From: Methanobacteriota archaeon
Lineage (GTDB): Archaea > Thermoplasmatota > Thermoplasmata > RBG-16-68-12
Assembly (NCBI GenBank): GCA_005878995.1
Contig: VBME01000058.1
Location: 1 to 7,087, forward strand
Reading direction: 5' to 3'
Length of the DNA: 7,087 bases
How positions within the stretch are numbered: the stretch's first letter is position 1; each line of letters begins with the position of its first letter. Positions 1-6,300 of this stretch are shown here, in pieces. Below the pieces are notes generated by a model that was given only the letters and a program-made list of their open reading frames with translations, had not been told where the DNA came from and did no database searches. Both the position numbers and the translations under genes were made by a program.

Positions 1-125
1 AAGGTCGGACGCTGACAGATGTGGCAGAGGACCGCGACGGCCACGTGGCACGAAAGGCGCACGAGCCCATCAGCCTTTGCGACATCCGCCGTAAACATGT
101 TGACGAAGGCGTGACCCGCCTCTCT
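1..125. other. Left edge with no recognisable gene
   Basis: No coding region here can be supported. On the minus strand an open frame runs from an ATG at 98 off the left edge (about 32 codons, with a CxxC near its end). It has no ribosome binding site, and its ATG lies inside the palindromic element at 91-105, so it may be accidental. The position of that element would suit control of a minus-strand gene starting beyond the left edge. Confidence 0.4.
91..105. promoter_or_regulatory. Palindromic operator-like element, copy 1
   Basis: The sequence GTAAACATGTTGACG is identical over 15 bp to the copy at 622-636. It differs by one base from the perfect palindrome at 561-574. It lies just downstream of the small minus-strand gene ending at 126, so it could serve the next minus-strand transcription unit to the left. 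The binding protein is unknown. Confidence 0.6.
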
Positions 126-461
126 TCATGATTGCACGACCCGTCGCTGTTGCGCGCGACGCTGGAACGATTCGATTTCTGTTCGCGGGATGGAGACGTT
201 CCCCATCGTCACCATGGCCCCAAGACCGTGTAGCTCTTCTGCGAGTTCCACGGCGAGTGGCCGCGGAAGAAGGAATACAGATTGTCCGATCCAGACGACG
301 CCGGCGCGGAGGATGTACGGCACGGGAGAATCGGGCCCGGCATCCTTTCGACCGAAGATGAGGTGAGCCACCCTCGAGGCTGCTGAGCGATTGATCGCCG
401 AGACGTCGTAGGACAGCAGCATGAGGGGGGCGGGTGTTTCACTCAATGCGGTTTGGGTCAT
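126..461 (-). CDS. Small protein of unknown function, possible Cas2/PaaX-C-like ferredoxin fold
   Basis: I do not recognise this 111-residue protein. After about 13 variable residues it reads LLSYDVSAI at residues 15-23, a beta-strand ending in YDVS as at the start of Cas2 proteins. A helix with basic residues and FGRK follows (about 26-39). Then come a GVVWIGQSVFLLP strand pair (54-66), a helix (67-79), and a last strand around 83-89. This beta-alpha-beta-beta-alpha-beta order suggests a small ferredoxin-like domain as in Cas2, VapD or the PaaX C-terminus; that is pattern reading only. No signal peptide or membrane segment is seen. The start at 461 is preferred because a TATA-like box lies about 26 bp upstream, which predicts a leaderless mRNA; M14 at 422 is the alternative. 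No cas1, CRISPR repeats or antitoxin gene is visible in the window. Three palindromic elements surround the gene. Confidence 0.72.
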   Translation of the reverse strand: MTQTALSETPAPLMLLSYDVSAINRSAASRVAHLIFGRKDAGPDSPVPYILRAGVVWIGQSVFLLPRPLAVELAEELHGLGAMVTMGNVSIPRTEIESFQRRAQQRRVVQS

Positions 462-480
462 CGGAGACTCATACTATAGT

Positions 481-490
481 CATATTATAA
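481..490 (-). promoter_or_regulatory. TATA box of the small minus-strand gene
   Basis: Read on the minus strand, this is TTATAATATG inside the most AT-rich stretch of the left third of the window. Its centre is about 25 bp before the ATG at 461, the usual distance from an archaeal TATA box to the transcription start. Transcription would therefore begin at or next to the start codon. The 8 bp palindrome ACTATAGT (473-480) sits between box and start, where a bound protein could block initiation. Confidence 0.6.
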
Positions 491-558
491 CTATTCTCCG
501 GAGAGGTGAGTGAAAGTAAACGGAGCACGGTAGTCCCCGGAAGGACCCCTGGGAGGCT

Positions 559-576
559 CCGTAAACATGTTTACGG
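559..576. promoter_or_regulatory. Perfect 18 bp palindrome, operator-like element copy 2
   Basis: CCGTAAACATGTTTACGG is a perfect inverted repeat. Its 14 bp core (561-574) recurs with one base change at 91-104 and 622-635. It lies about 70 bp upstream of the TATA box of the gene starting at 461, and 61 bp from copy 3. The symmetry and repetition suggest a dimeric transcription factor, not identified. Confidence 0.65.
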
Positions 577-621
577 CTGGACGGCGCGGCGTGTCGGCAA
601 GGGTTGCCTGTCGTGCGCGTT

Positions 622-636
622 GTAAACATGTTGACG
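622..636. promoter_or_regulatory. Palindromic operator-like element, copy 3
   Basis: GTAAACATGTTGACG is identical to copy 1 at 91-105. It lies in the 212 bp gap between the end of mptA (674) and the start of the small gene (461), 61 bp from copy 2, which is close to six helical turns. Two sites in this gap make the small gene the most likely target. Confidence 0.6.
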
Positions 637-673
637 CGGTCGCCAACGACGGATCGCGAGGATGGCGGTTCAA

Positions 674-1597
674 CTAGAGCGCGCGCAACTCGCCGAATGT
701 CGTCGATCGCTCCGCGAAGGCGTTGTGCTTGTGGATCGACTCTTCCGCCTCGGACTTCACGCGCGCCCATGTGGAATCCGGCATCTTCGGATACCGTTTC
801 AGCAACCGGTCCAGGACGTCCCGCACGACATCCTCGACGAACTTGGGGTTCCGGTGGGCCATCTCGACGAGCCGCCCCTCGTCGGGTCGCTTGAGCAGTC
901 CGTACGTCGGGGCGGACAGCGAATCTTCGACGATGTCGATCAGCTCGTCCGCCTCGATCTCGTGACCCGCGGGCTCCTGCAGGATGAGCGTAGTCCGATT
1001 CCTCTGGTTGTGCGTGATGATCGGCACCCCCTCGGGCCACCGGGCGAGTTCCGGGTGTTCCTTCATCACGTCGTCCCGCACGGTCTCCATGGCGCACGGG
1101 CACGCGGTCATGCCGACGACCTCCACGCCGATTGACCGGACGACCTCCCGCTCCCCGCGCCGCGCGCTCGCGCGGCCCACGAGCCGGTACGGCTCGAGCG
1201 ACGTGCGGCCCCACGGCGACGTGCGTTCCAGAAAATATTCCGCGGTCGCCCACACCTCGGACGTCGTCGCGTAATCGTGCCGCTTCAGGAGGAGGAGGGC
1301 GATGACCTCCGTGAGTTCCTCGAGGCTCCCGACGGGCTCCCGGACGGAACGGTCGACGACTTCGTTGATCGCCTCGAGGTTCCGGGAGAGGTGCGATCCT
1401 TTCTGGTCGTGCGGGAGATCGACGAACACATCGAGCGTCGTCGTCAGCGTGACGGAGCGATTCGGCCGACGGACCTGGACGGGCTTGAGGACCCCCGTGA
1501 CGCCGACCTTGTTCAGGCGGAAGCCGTTCGCGACCCGCTCGCTCTGGACGTCCTTTGGGATGGACTCAACCCGCCGGGGGCTTACCGACCGGTACAC
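674..1597 (-). CDS. mptA: GTP cyclohydrolase MptA (archaeal FolE2/GCYH-IB family)
   Basis: This 307-residue protein belongs to the COG1469 GTP cyclohydrolases, which open the GTP ring in the first step of archaeal pterin synthesis (methanopterin- or folate-type cofactors). In archaea the same step can also feed 7-deazaguanine (archaeosine) tRNA modification. Family signatures are present: KVGVTGV (30-36), the block DLPHDQKGSHLSRN (60-73), MTACPCAM (163-170) with the metal-binding cysteine region, ITHNQR (194-199), SAPTYGLLKRPDE (228-240) and HNAFAE (291-296). The length is normal for the family, so the gene looks complete. The start is GTG at 1597: TAA directly precedes it in frame, so no earlier start is possible, and the next in-frame candidate is an internal TTG beside the conserved block. 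No clear Shine-Dalgarno sequence is seen. It lies 166 bp downstream of the ftsZ-like gene on the same strand, too far to assume co-transcription. The product is predicted to be cytosolic. Confidence 0.95.
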   Translation of the reverse strand: MYRSVSPRRVESIPKDVQSERVANGFRLNKVGVTGVLKPVQVRRPNRSVTLTTTLDVFVDLPHDQKGSHLSRNLEAINEVVDRSVREPVGSLEELTEVIALLLLKRHDYATTSEVWATAEYFLERTSPWGRTSLEPYRLVGRASARRGEREVVRSIGVEVVGMTACPCAMETVRDDVMKEHPELARWPEGVPIITHNQRNRTTLILQEPAGHEIEADELIDIVEDSLSAPTYGLLKRPDEGRLVEMAHRNPKFVEDVVRDVLDRLLKRYPKMPDSTWARVKSEAEESIHKHNAFAERSTTFGELRAL

Positions 1598-1665
1598 TTA
1601 AAACTTGCCGGCGTGAGTGCGTCGAAGCGCATCGTCGGTCGCCGCGATCCCTCCGCTCCGAACCG

Positions 1666-1671
1666 AATAAA
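1666..1671 (-). promoter_or_regulatory. Weak TATA-like box for mptA
   Basis: On the minus strand TTTATT occurs in the gap between the ftsZ-like gene and mptA. It would start transcription near 1643 and leave a leader of about 46 nt before the GTG at 1597. A second AT run (TTTTAA, 1599-1604) touches the start codon and is too close to serve as a TATA box for it. Read-through from the ftsZ-like gene is an alternative. Confidence 0.3.
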
Positions 1672-1763
1672 GAGGTCGCGAGGGCCGTGCCGCCGCCTCT
1701 CGACGGGGCCGCCCGAAGCCCTCGCGGGTGGGCGTTGGTTGGGGGGAGGATTGTTGAGCGTGC

Positions 1764-2540
1764 CTAACGGAGGCCGATGAACCCCTGGTCGTTGAAGGCC
1801 ACGGGCCCCAGGTCCCACGCTGCCTCGACGGACTCGGCCGGCTGGACCTCGACGGGGACCGCATGGTTGTTCTGCTCCTCGATCTCCTTCGCCGCGTTCT
1901 CGACTTCCTCGGCGAGGGTCGTGAGGTATGACTTGCTCAGGTGCTCCACGACGCCCTGGACGATCGTGACGACCATGTAGCTGATGATCTGCATCGCCTC
2001 GTTGAAGGGCAGCTGATCCGCGAACCGGTTCAAGGAGTCGTTCTCCACGACGATCACGCTGTCCGCTTCCCGCCGGAGATCCTCGAGTCCCTGCCGGGCG
2101 GTCTCCGCGCGGCCCTCCGTCTCGAAGGGCAAGATCGCAACCCCGATGGTCACCGCGCCGTTCGCGCGGGCGGCCCGCGCGACGACCGGCGCCGCGCCCG
2201 TCCCCGCGCCGCCGCCGAGGCCCGCGACGACGAAGACGATGTCCGATGAAAGGGATTCGCGGAGCGACCCTTCTTGGTCCTCCGCCGCCGACCGCGCCGC
2301 GGCGATCCGATCGTCGCCCGCGGCGTGGGGAAGAAGGATCTTCAGGTCACATTCCGCCTTGGAGAGCCCAGAGGGGTCGGTGTTCACGGCGATCGTCTCG
2401 ACGCCCTTGATGTCTCGGTTGTAGAGCGCGCTCACCATCTTGCCACCCGCGCCCCCGACCCCGACGACCGAGATTTTCGGGTCCACGGCGTCCTCAAACA
2501 GGCTGCTGATGACCTCATCCACGTAGTCTCGCGGCACCAT
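1764..2540 (-). CDS. FtsZ-like tubulin-superfamily GTPase without the FtsZ C-terminal domain
   Basis: The N-terminal 200 of 258 residues match the FtsZ nucleotide-binding domain: T1 loop GVGGAGG (27-33), T3 NTD (53-55), T4 GLGGGAGTG (107-115), the strand GVAILPF (133-139) followed by an EGR motif (142-144), the guanine-side ND (167-168), and an LPFNEA start of helix H7 (177-182). Three deviations stand out. The signature GGGTGTG reads GGGAGTG. The usual F..AD of H7 reads M..IS (183-187). After H7 there is no T7 loop of the NxDxxD type and no FtsZ C-terminal domain. Instead a charged helix (about 199-223) leads to a linker and a tail ending GPVAFNDQGFIGLR, which may be a docking peptide like the FtsZ C-terminal peptide. 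Typical FtsZ proteins have 350-400 residues. The 166 bp gap downstream cannot encode the missing domain, so no simple frameshift explains the loss. A strong Shine-Dalgarno precedes the ATG. It sits downstream of the RHH gene and may share its transcript. Its role is probably in the division machinery or cytoskeleton, perhaps regulatory. Confidence 0.9.
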   Translation of the reverse strand: MVPRDYVDEVISSLFEDAVDPKISVVGVGGAGGKMVSALYNRDIKGVETIAVNTDPSGLSKAECDLKILLPHAAGDDRIAAARSAAEDQEGSLRESLSSDIVFVVAGLGGGAGTGAAPVVARAARANGAVTIGVAILPFETEGRAETARQGLEDLRREADSVIVVENDSLNRFADQLPFNEAMQIISYMVVTIVQGVVEHLSKSYLTTLAEEVENAAKEIEEQNNHAVPVEVQPAESVEAAWDLGPVAFNDQGFIGLR

Positions 2541-2549
2541 CTATTCCGG

Positions 2550-2557
2550 CCTCCACC
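2550..2557 (-). promoter_or_regulatory. Shine-Dalgarno sequence of the ftsZ-like gene
   Basis: On the minus strand GGTGGAGG ends 9 nt before the ATG at 2540. It matches the 3' end of archaeal 16S rRNA well and supports this start codon. It also implies a transcript with a 5' leader or a position inside a longer mRNA, in contrast to the probably leaderless gene at 461. Confidence 0.7.
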
Positions 2558-2615
2558 TTATCGTTCGACGGATTGAGGGAGGCCAGAAGGCAGTTTCCCG
2601 GGCTGAAGGCGTGCA

Positions 2616-2648
2616 TCCCATCCCTTCATGAAAGGTTCCCATCCCTTC
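2616..2648 (-). repeat. Two 12 bp direct repeats upstream of the ftsZ-like gene
   Basis: On the minus strand GAAGGGATGGGA occurs at 2616-2627 and again at 2637-2648. The period is exactly 21 bp (two helical turns), so both copies face the same side of the DNA. The 8 bp palindrome TTCATGAA (2625-2632) lies between them. The pair is 76-108 bp before the ATG at 2540, in the 163 bp gap behind the RHH gene. It could be a binding site for a regulator of the ftsZ-like gene, or simply a purine-rich duplication. Confidence 0.45.
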
Positions 2649-2703
2649 CCTTTTTCCTGGTCCGGGTTAACTCCCTTCCGGCGTCCTACACGCCCGCCGT
2701 GCG

Positions 2704-3084
2704 TCATGGGGGAATGACTCCCTCTTTGTCTCCCGTCGAGACGGAGACCACCTTTCCGGTCATCTTGTCGACTTCCTGCCGGTGGTCCTGGATCTCCTTC
2801 ACCCGCTCCCGCGTGAACCACTCCTCGATGCTGCGGACGATCGCGTGCTCCCGGCTCAGGAAGTACCCGTCCGCCACGAGGCGGTCGACCAGTTCGAGGT
2901 AGTACCGCGGGACGCGGATTGTCACCGTGTTGCCGCCCTCGCGGATCGTTTGGATGTACGCCTGGACCGCGTCGCGGACCAGCGCGGAGCGGTTCCCGTG
3001 CGACGTGTTCTCTTTCAAGAACCCGTCGATCAGCTCGAGGTTTTCTTTCTCGAGCCGCAGCGTGATCCGCTCGTTTTCGTCCAT
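2704..3084 (-). CDS. Tandem ribbon-helix-helix (CopG/CdrS-like) transcription regulator
   Basis: The 126-residue protein contains two RHH DNA-binding units in one chain. Unit 1 has strand ITLRL (7-11), a first helix (about 13-25), the turn NRS (31-33) and a second helix (33-46). Unit 2 has strand VTIRV (54-58), a helix (61-72), a turn with SRE (77-79) and a helix (79-91). A charged tail with a TGDKEG segment follows. RHH proteins normally bind DNA as dimers through a paired two-stranded sheet; two units in one chain could form an intramolecular pseudo-dimer. The gene lies directly upstream of the ftsZ-like gene on the same strand, as the RHH regulator CdrS lies before ftsZ2 in haloarchaea, where it controls division. 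By inference this protein regulates itself and the ftsZ-like gene. Inverted repeats flank its promoter. The ATG at 3084 has only a weak purine-rich stretch (GGCGGGGGA) before it. The DNA-binding fold is firm; the CdrS equivalence is a hypothesis. Confidence 0.88.
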   Translation of the reverse strand: MDENERITLRLEKENLELIDGFLKENTSHGNRSALVRDAVQAYIQTIREGGNTVTIRVPRYYLELVDRLVADGYFLSREHAIVRSIEEWFTRERVKEIQDHRQEVDKMTGKVVSVSTGDKEGVIPP

Positions 3085-3115
3085 CCCGATTCCCCCGCCT
3101 GGACCGCGGGAACCC

Positions 3116-3132
3116 GTATGACACGGTCATAC
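3116..3132. promoter_or_regulatory. Perfect 17 bp inverted repeat in the RHH gene leader
   Basis: GTATGAC, three bases, then GTCATAC form a perfect 7-3-7 inverted repeat. Half-site centres are 10 bp apart, one helical turn, as expected for a symmetric dimer. It lies 32-48 bp upstream of the RHH start codon and about 30-45 bp downstream of the predicted transcription start. The same half-site recurs at 3204-3220. An operator for autoregulation by the RHH protein is the simplest reading; a short RNA hairpin in the leader is the alternative. Confidence 0.6.
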
Positions 3133-3183
3133 AACATTCCGCGCGATTTTTGGCGTGTTGTCCGCGGTAGGGGGAAGCACGGT

Positions 3184-3192
3184 ACTTATACC
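3184..3192 (-). promoter_or_regulatory. TATA box of the RHH gene
   Basis: On the minus strand GGGTATAAG is a good archaeal TATA element. It predicts transcription starting near 3160 and a leader of about 75 nt. It touches one arm of the long inverted repeat (3191-3226), so a protein bound there would compete with TFB/TBP. Confidence 0.6.
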
Positions 3193-3226
3193 CTTTGTCA
3201 ATTGTCATACGACGTAGGACAAAGGG
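3191..3226. promoter_or_regulatory. Nested inverted repeats upstream of the RHH promoter
   Basis: The outer arms CCCTTTGTC (3191-3199) and GACAAAGGG (3218-3226) are perfect 9 bp complements separated by 18 bp. Inside and overlapping them is GTCATAC-GAC-GTAGGAC (3204-3220), a 7-3-7 repeat with one mismatch that reuses the half-site of 3116-3132. TTGTCA is also directly repeated at 3196 and 3203. This density of symmetry at a promoter edge is typical of a repressor or activator site. Confidence 0.55.
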
Positions 3227-3267
3227 CCTCCATCGGCTAGCGGAATCGACCGCCGACCGCCACCTTG

Positions 3268-3277
3268 ATTTTTATTT
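3268..3277 (+). promoter_or_regulatory. Distal TATA-like box for leuS
   Basis: ATTTTTATTT is the strongest AT run facing leuS. It would start transcription near 3299 and give an 80 nt leader that includes the hairpin at 3313-3339. It competes with a proximal candidate at 3351-3358; the sequence does not decide between them. Confidence 0.4.
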
Positions 3278-3312
3278 CGTATGCTAGATGTAAGACGCCA
3301 AGATCTCTCACT

Positions 3313-3339
3313 TCGGACGCTCAGATTCGAGGCGTCCGA
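3313..3339 (+). other. Hairpin in the leuS upstream region
   Basis: TCGGACGC (3313-3320) and GCGTCCGA (3332-3339) pair perfectly over 8 bp around an 11 nt loop. If leuS is transcribed from the distal TATA box, this hairpin forms in its leader about 40 nt before the start codon. If transcription starts at the GTG, it is instead a DNA inverted repeat just upstream of the promoter. No poly-T run follows, so it is not a typical terminator. Confidence 0.5.
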
Positions 3340-3342
3340 CAC

Positions 3343-3358
3343 CGGGAAAAGCTTTACG
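3343..3358 (+). promoter_or_regulatory. Proximal BRE/TATA-like element for leuS
   Basis: CGGGAAAAG followed by CTTTACG resembles a purine-rich BRE plus a weak TATA box. Its centre is about 26 bp before the GTG at 3381, the distance expected for leaderless initiation. The absence of any Shine-Dalgarno sequence before that GTG fits this reading. Confidence 0.4.
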
Positions 3359-3380
3359 AGAAACGCTCCTATCTGCGCGC

Positions 3381-6300
3381 GTGGCGAAGACGTCCCGCTC
3401 GCGGCGTGGCCGGAAACCGTCGGCTCGGGCCCATCGCGCGGCCGCAACGCGGAAGCGCCGGTCTCCTCCGCGGTCGAAGCCACGTCGTCGTCGAAAACCC
3501 GTCAAGTCGGCGAGAGCGCGACCGCGCCGGGGGCCGCCTGCCCGTCGAGTTTCGAAGCCCGCACGCCCGACCGACCCGTTTGACTTTCGGCGGTTCGAGC
3601 CGAAATGGCAGGCCGCTTGGGAAAAGGCCGGCGTGTACGTCGCCCGGGCGGACCCGACTCGTCCGAAGTGGTACACGACCGTGCCGTATCCGTACATGAA
3701 CGGGTATCAGCACCTCGGATTCGGCTCGTCCTTCCTGCGGGCCGAGTTCCAGTCCCGGTTCCGGCGCATGCTCGGGTACAACGTGCTCCATCCGCAGAGC
3801 TTCCATTGCACGGGCCTCCCGATCCTGGGCGCCGCGAAGCGGATCGCGGAGAACGAGCCGAAGCAATGGGAGATCCTGCGCCAGATGGGGATCCCGGACC
3901 GGGAGATCCCGAAGTTCGCGGACCCGATGCACTGGATCGAGGTGTTCCCCGCGGGGACGATGGCGGACCTGAAGGCGCTGGGCGCCGCGGTCGACTGGAC
4001 GCGGTCGTTCATCACGACGCCGCTCAACCCGCCCTACGACGCGTTCGTCCGGTGGCAGTTCCTCCACCTGAAGGCGGGCGGCTACGTGAAGATCGACAAG
4101 CATCCCGTGATTTGGTGCCCGAAAGACCAGGCGCCGATCGGGGACCACGATCGCTTGGAGGGTGAGGGGGAGACCCCGATGGAGTACACGCTCCTCAAGT
4201 TCCCCCTGGCGGACGGTCGGTTCCTCGTCGCGGCGACGATCCGCCCGGAGACCGTGTTCGGCCAGACGAACCTGTGGGTCGATCCCGAGGTGACGTACGT
4301 CGTCGCGCAGGTCGGCGACGAACGGTGGATCGTGAACGAGCTCGCGGCGAAGAAACTCGCGGAGCAAGGCAAGTCCGTCGCGGCCGAGGCGCGGATCCCG
4401 GGGACCGAGTTGCTCGGCCGGGACGCGGTGGCTCCCGCCATCAACCGCGCGATCCCGATCCTCCCGAGCTCCTTCATCGACCAAGGCCGCGGGACGGGGA
4501 TCGTCACGAGCGTCCCGTCGGACGCCCCGGACGACTACGTCGCCCTGCGGGATTTGCAGCAGGACGACGCCCAGCTCGCGAAGTATGGACTGGACGCGGA
4601 ACGCGTTCGGGGGATCAAGCCGATCCCGATCATCCGGACGCCCGGCTGGGGCCCGTTGCCCGGGGTCGAGGCGGTCGAGCGGCTCGGGATCCGGAATCAG
4701 GGGGACCGCGAGAAGCTGGAACAGGCGAAGGCCGAGGTGTACAAGAGCGGCTTCTACCGCGGCGTCCTGAACGAGAACTGCGGTCCGTTCGCGGGCGTGC
4801 GCGTTGAGATCGCCAAGGAGGAGATCCGAAAGGAGCTGACCTCGAAAGGCCAGGCGGATCTCATGTACGAGCCGAGCGCCCCGGTCGTCTGCCGCTGTAT
4901 GACGCCCGCGATCGTCAAGGTCGTCGACAACCAATGGTTCCTCGCGTACGGCGATCCGGCGTGGAAGGCGCAGGTGCACGAGGCGATTGCGTCGATGGAA
5001 CTGCATCCGGAGGCCCTGCGAAAGTGGTTCGACTACGTGACGGACTGGCTTCATGACTGGCCGTGCACCCACCATCGCGGCCTGGGGACGATCCTGCCGT
5101 GGGATTCGAACTGGGTCATCGAGTCCCTGAGCGACTCGACGATCTACATGGCGTACTACACGATCGCCCATGCGCTGCAAGGCGGCGCGCTCCGGTCGCA
5201 CGTCCCGTGGGCGCAACGCCTTGACGACGCCTTCTTCGATTACGTCTTCCTGGGGAAGGGCAGCTCGCGGGCGGTCGCCAGCCGCCTGGGCCTCGAGGTC
5301 GAGGTGATTGAAGGCCTGCGGCAGGAATTCGCATACTGGTACCCGGTCGACCTGCGCAACACGGGCAAGGACCTGGTGCAGAACCACATGACGTTCTGCC
5401 TGTTCGTCCATGCCGCCGTGTTTCCGAAGGAGCTGTGGCCCCGCGGCTACGGGGTCAACGGCTGGGTTCGCCTCGAGGGTCGCAAGATGTCGAAGTCGAA
5501 AGGGAACGTATGGTACATCCGCGACGCGGTCCACGAGTGGGGGGCGGATCCGGTCCGGATGGCCGTGGCGAACGCGGGAGACGGCCTCGACGACCCGAAT
5601 CTGGACCTCGAGTTCGCGGCCACGGCCACGGCGCGGCTCCGCGATTGGTTCCGGTTCGCGACCGGGAAACCCCGCAGCCGGCAGGAGCGGCACGGCATCG
5701 ACGCCTGGTTCCTGAGTGTCCTGAACCGTGCAATTCAGGCGACTCGGGCGTCGATGGAGGAGATGAACTACAAGACCGCCTTGCGCCACGGGTACTTCGA
5801 TATCCAATCCGCTTGGTCCTGGTACCTCCGGCGATCGGAGGGCCGGCCGAGAGCGGATGTCCTTCGTCGGTTCATCGAGGTCCAGACGAAGCTTCTGGCA
5901 CCGTTCGCGCCGCATGCCTGCGAGGAGATTTGGCATCGGATTGGCGGCGATGGGTTCGTCGTCAACACCGCGTACCCGGTCGCGATTGCGGATGAGATCG
6001 ACCCACGCGCGGAAGCGGCGGAGTCCCTGTTGCAAGCGACGCTGGCGGATGTCCGCGAGATTCTCAAAGTCACTCGGATCCAGCCGAAGCGCATTGCGTT
6101 GTACACCGCGCCGGATTGGAAGGTCCGCGTCTACGAGATTGCGCGTGCGCTGGCGAAGGAAGGCCCCATCCGGATGAACGCCCTAATGGAGCGAGCCCTT
6201 GCGGAGCCCGGCATGCGGGAACGGGCAAAGGAACTCTCCGCGTACGCAAAGCGCCTCGGTGACGAGCTCCAGCACGCGAAACCGGATGAACTGGATCGAA

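Noticed and set aside
127..129. ATGA overlap at the end of the small gene as translational coupling to a downstream frame
   Set aside because: The overlapping frame ends after about 19 codons and shows no coding character.
91..636. Three similar elements as a CRISPR-like array
   Set aside because: The spacings (about 470 and 61 bp) are unequal, the unit is only 14-18 bp, and a gene lies between the copies.
480..1253. 257-codon minus-strand frame overlapping mptA
   Set aside because: It overlaps mptA in another frame, is Arg/Gly-rich and has no recognisable motif; mptA carries all the family signatures.
1582..1632. Short leader frame of 16 codons overlapping the mptA start on the minus strand
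   Set aside because: It has no well-spaced ribosome binding site and no repeated or regulatory codons; it is probably accidental.
1598..1763. Possible frameshifted FtsZ C-terminal domain downstream of the ftsZ-like gene
   Set aside because: None of the minus-strand frames in this gap shows FtsZ C-terminal motifs such as a T7 loop, and 166 bp is too short for the domain, so the truncation is not explained by a single frameshift.
1926..1932. GTATGAC half-site inside the ftsZ-like gene
   Set aside because: It is a single 7-mer in coding sequence without a partner arm; one chance copy in 7 kb is expected.
3181..3192. GGTA-N4-TACC symmetry at the RHH TATA box, recalling NrpR sites
   Set aside because: NrpR sites have a six-base spacer, the symmetry here is mostly the TATA box itself, and no nitrogen gene is nearby.
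3369..6035. Very long open frame of 888 codons on the minus strand opposite leuS
   Set aside because: It is an antisense shadow created by high GC and strong third-position bias in leuS. Its translation is Arg/Pro/Asp-rich low-complexity sequence without family motifs, while the plus strand encodes a complete LeuRS.
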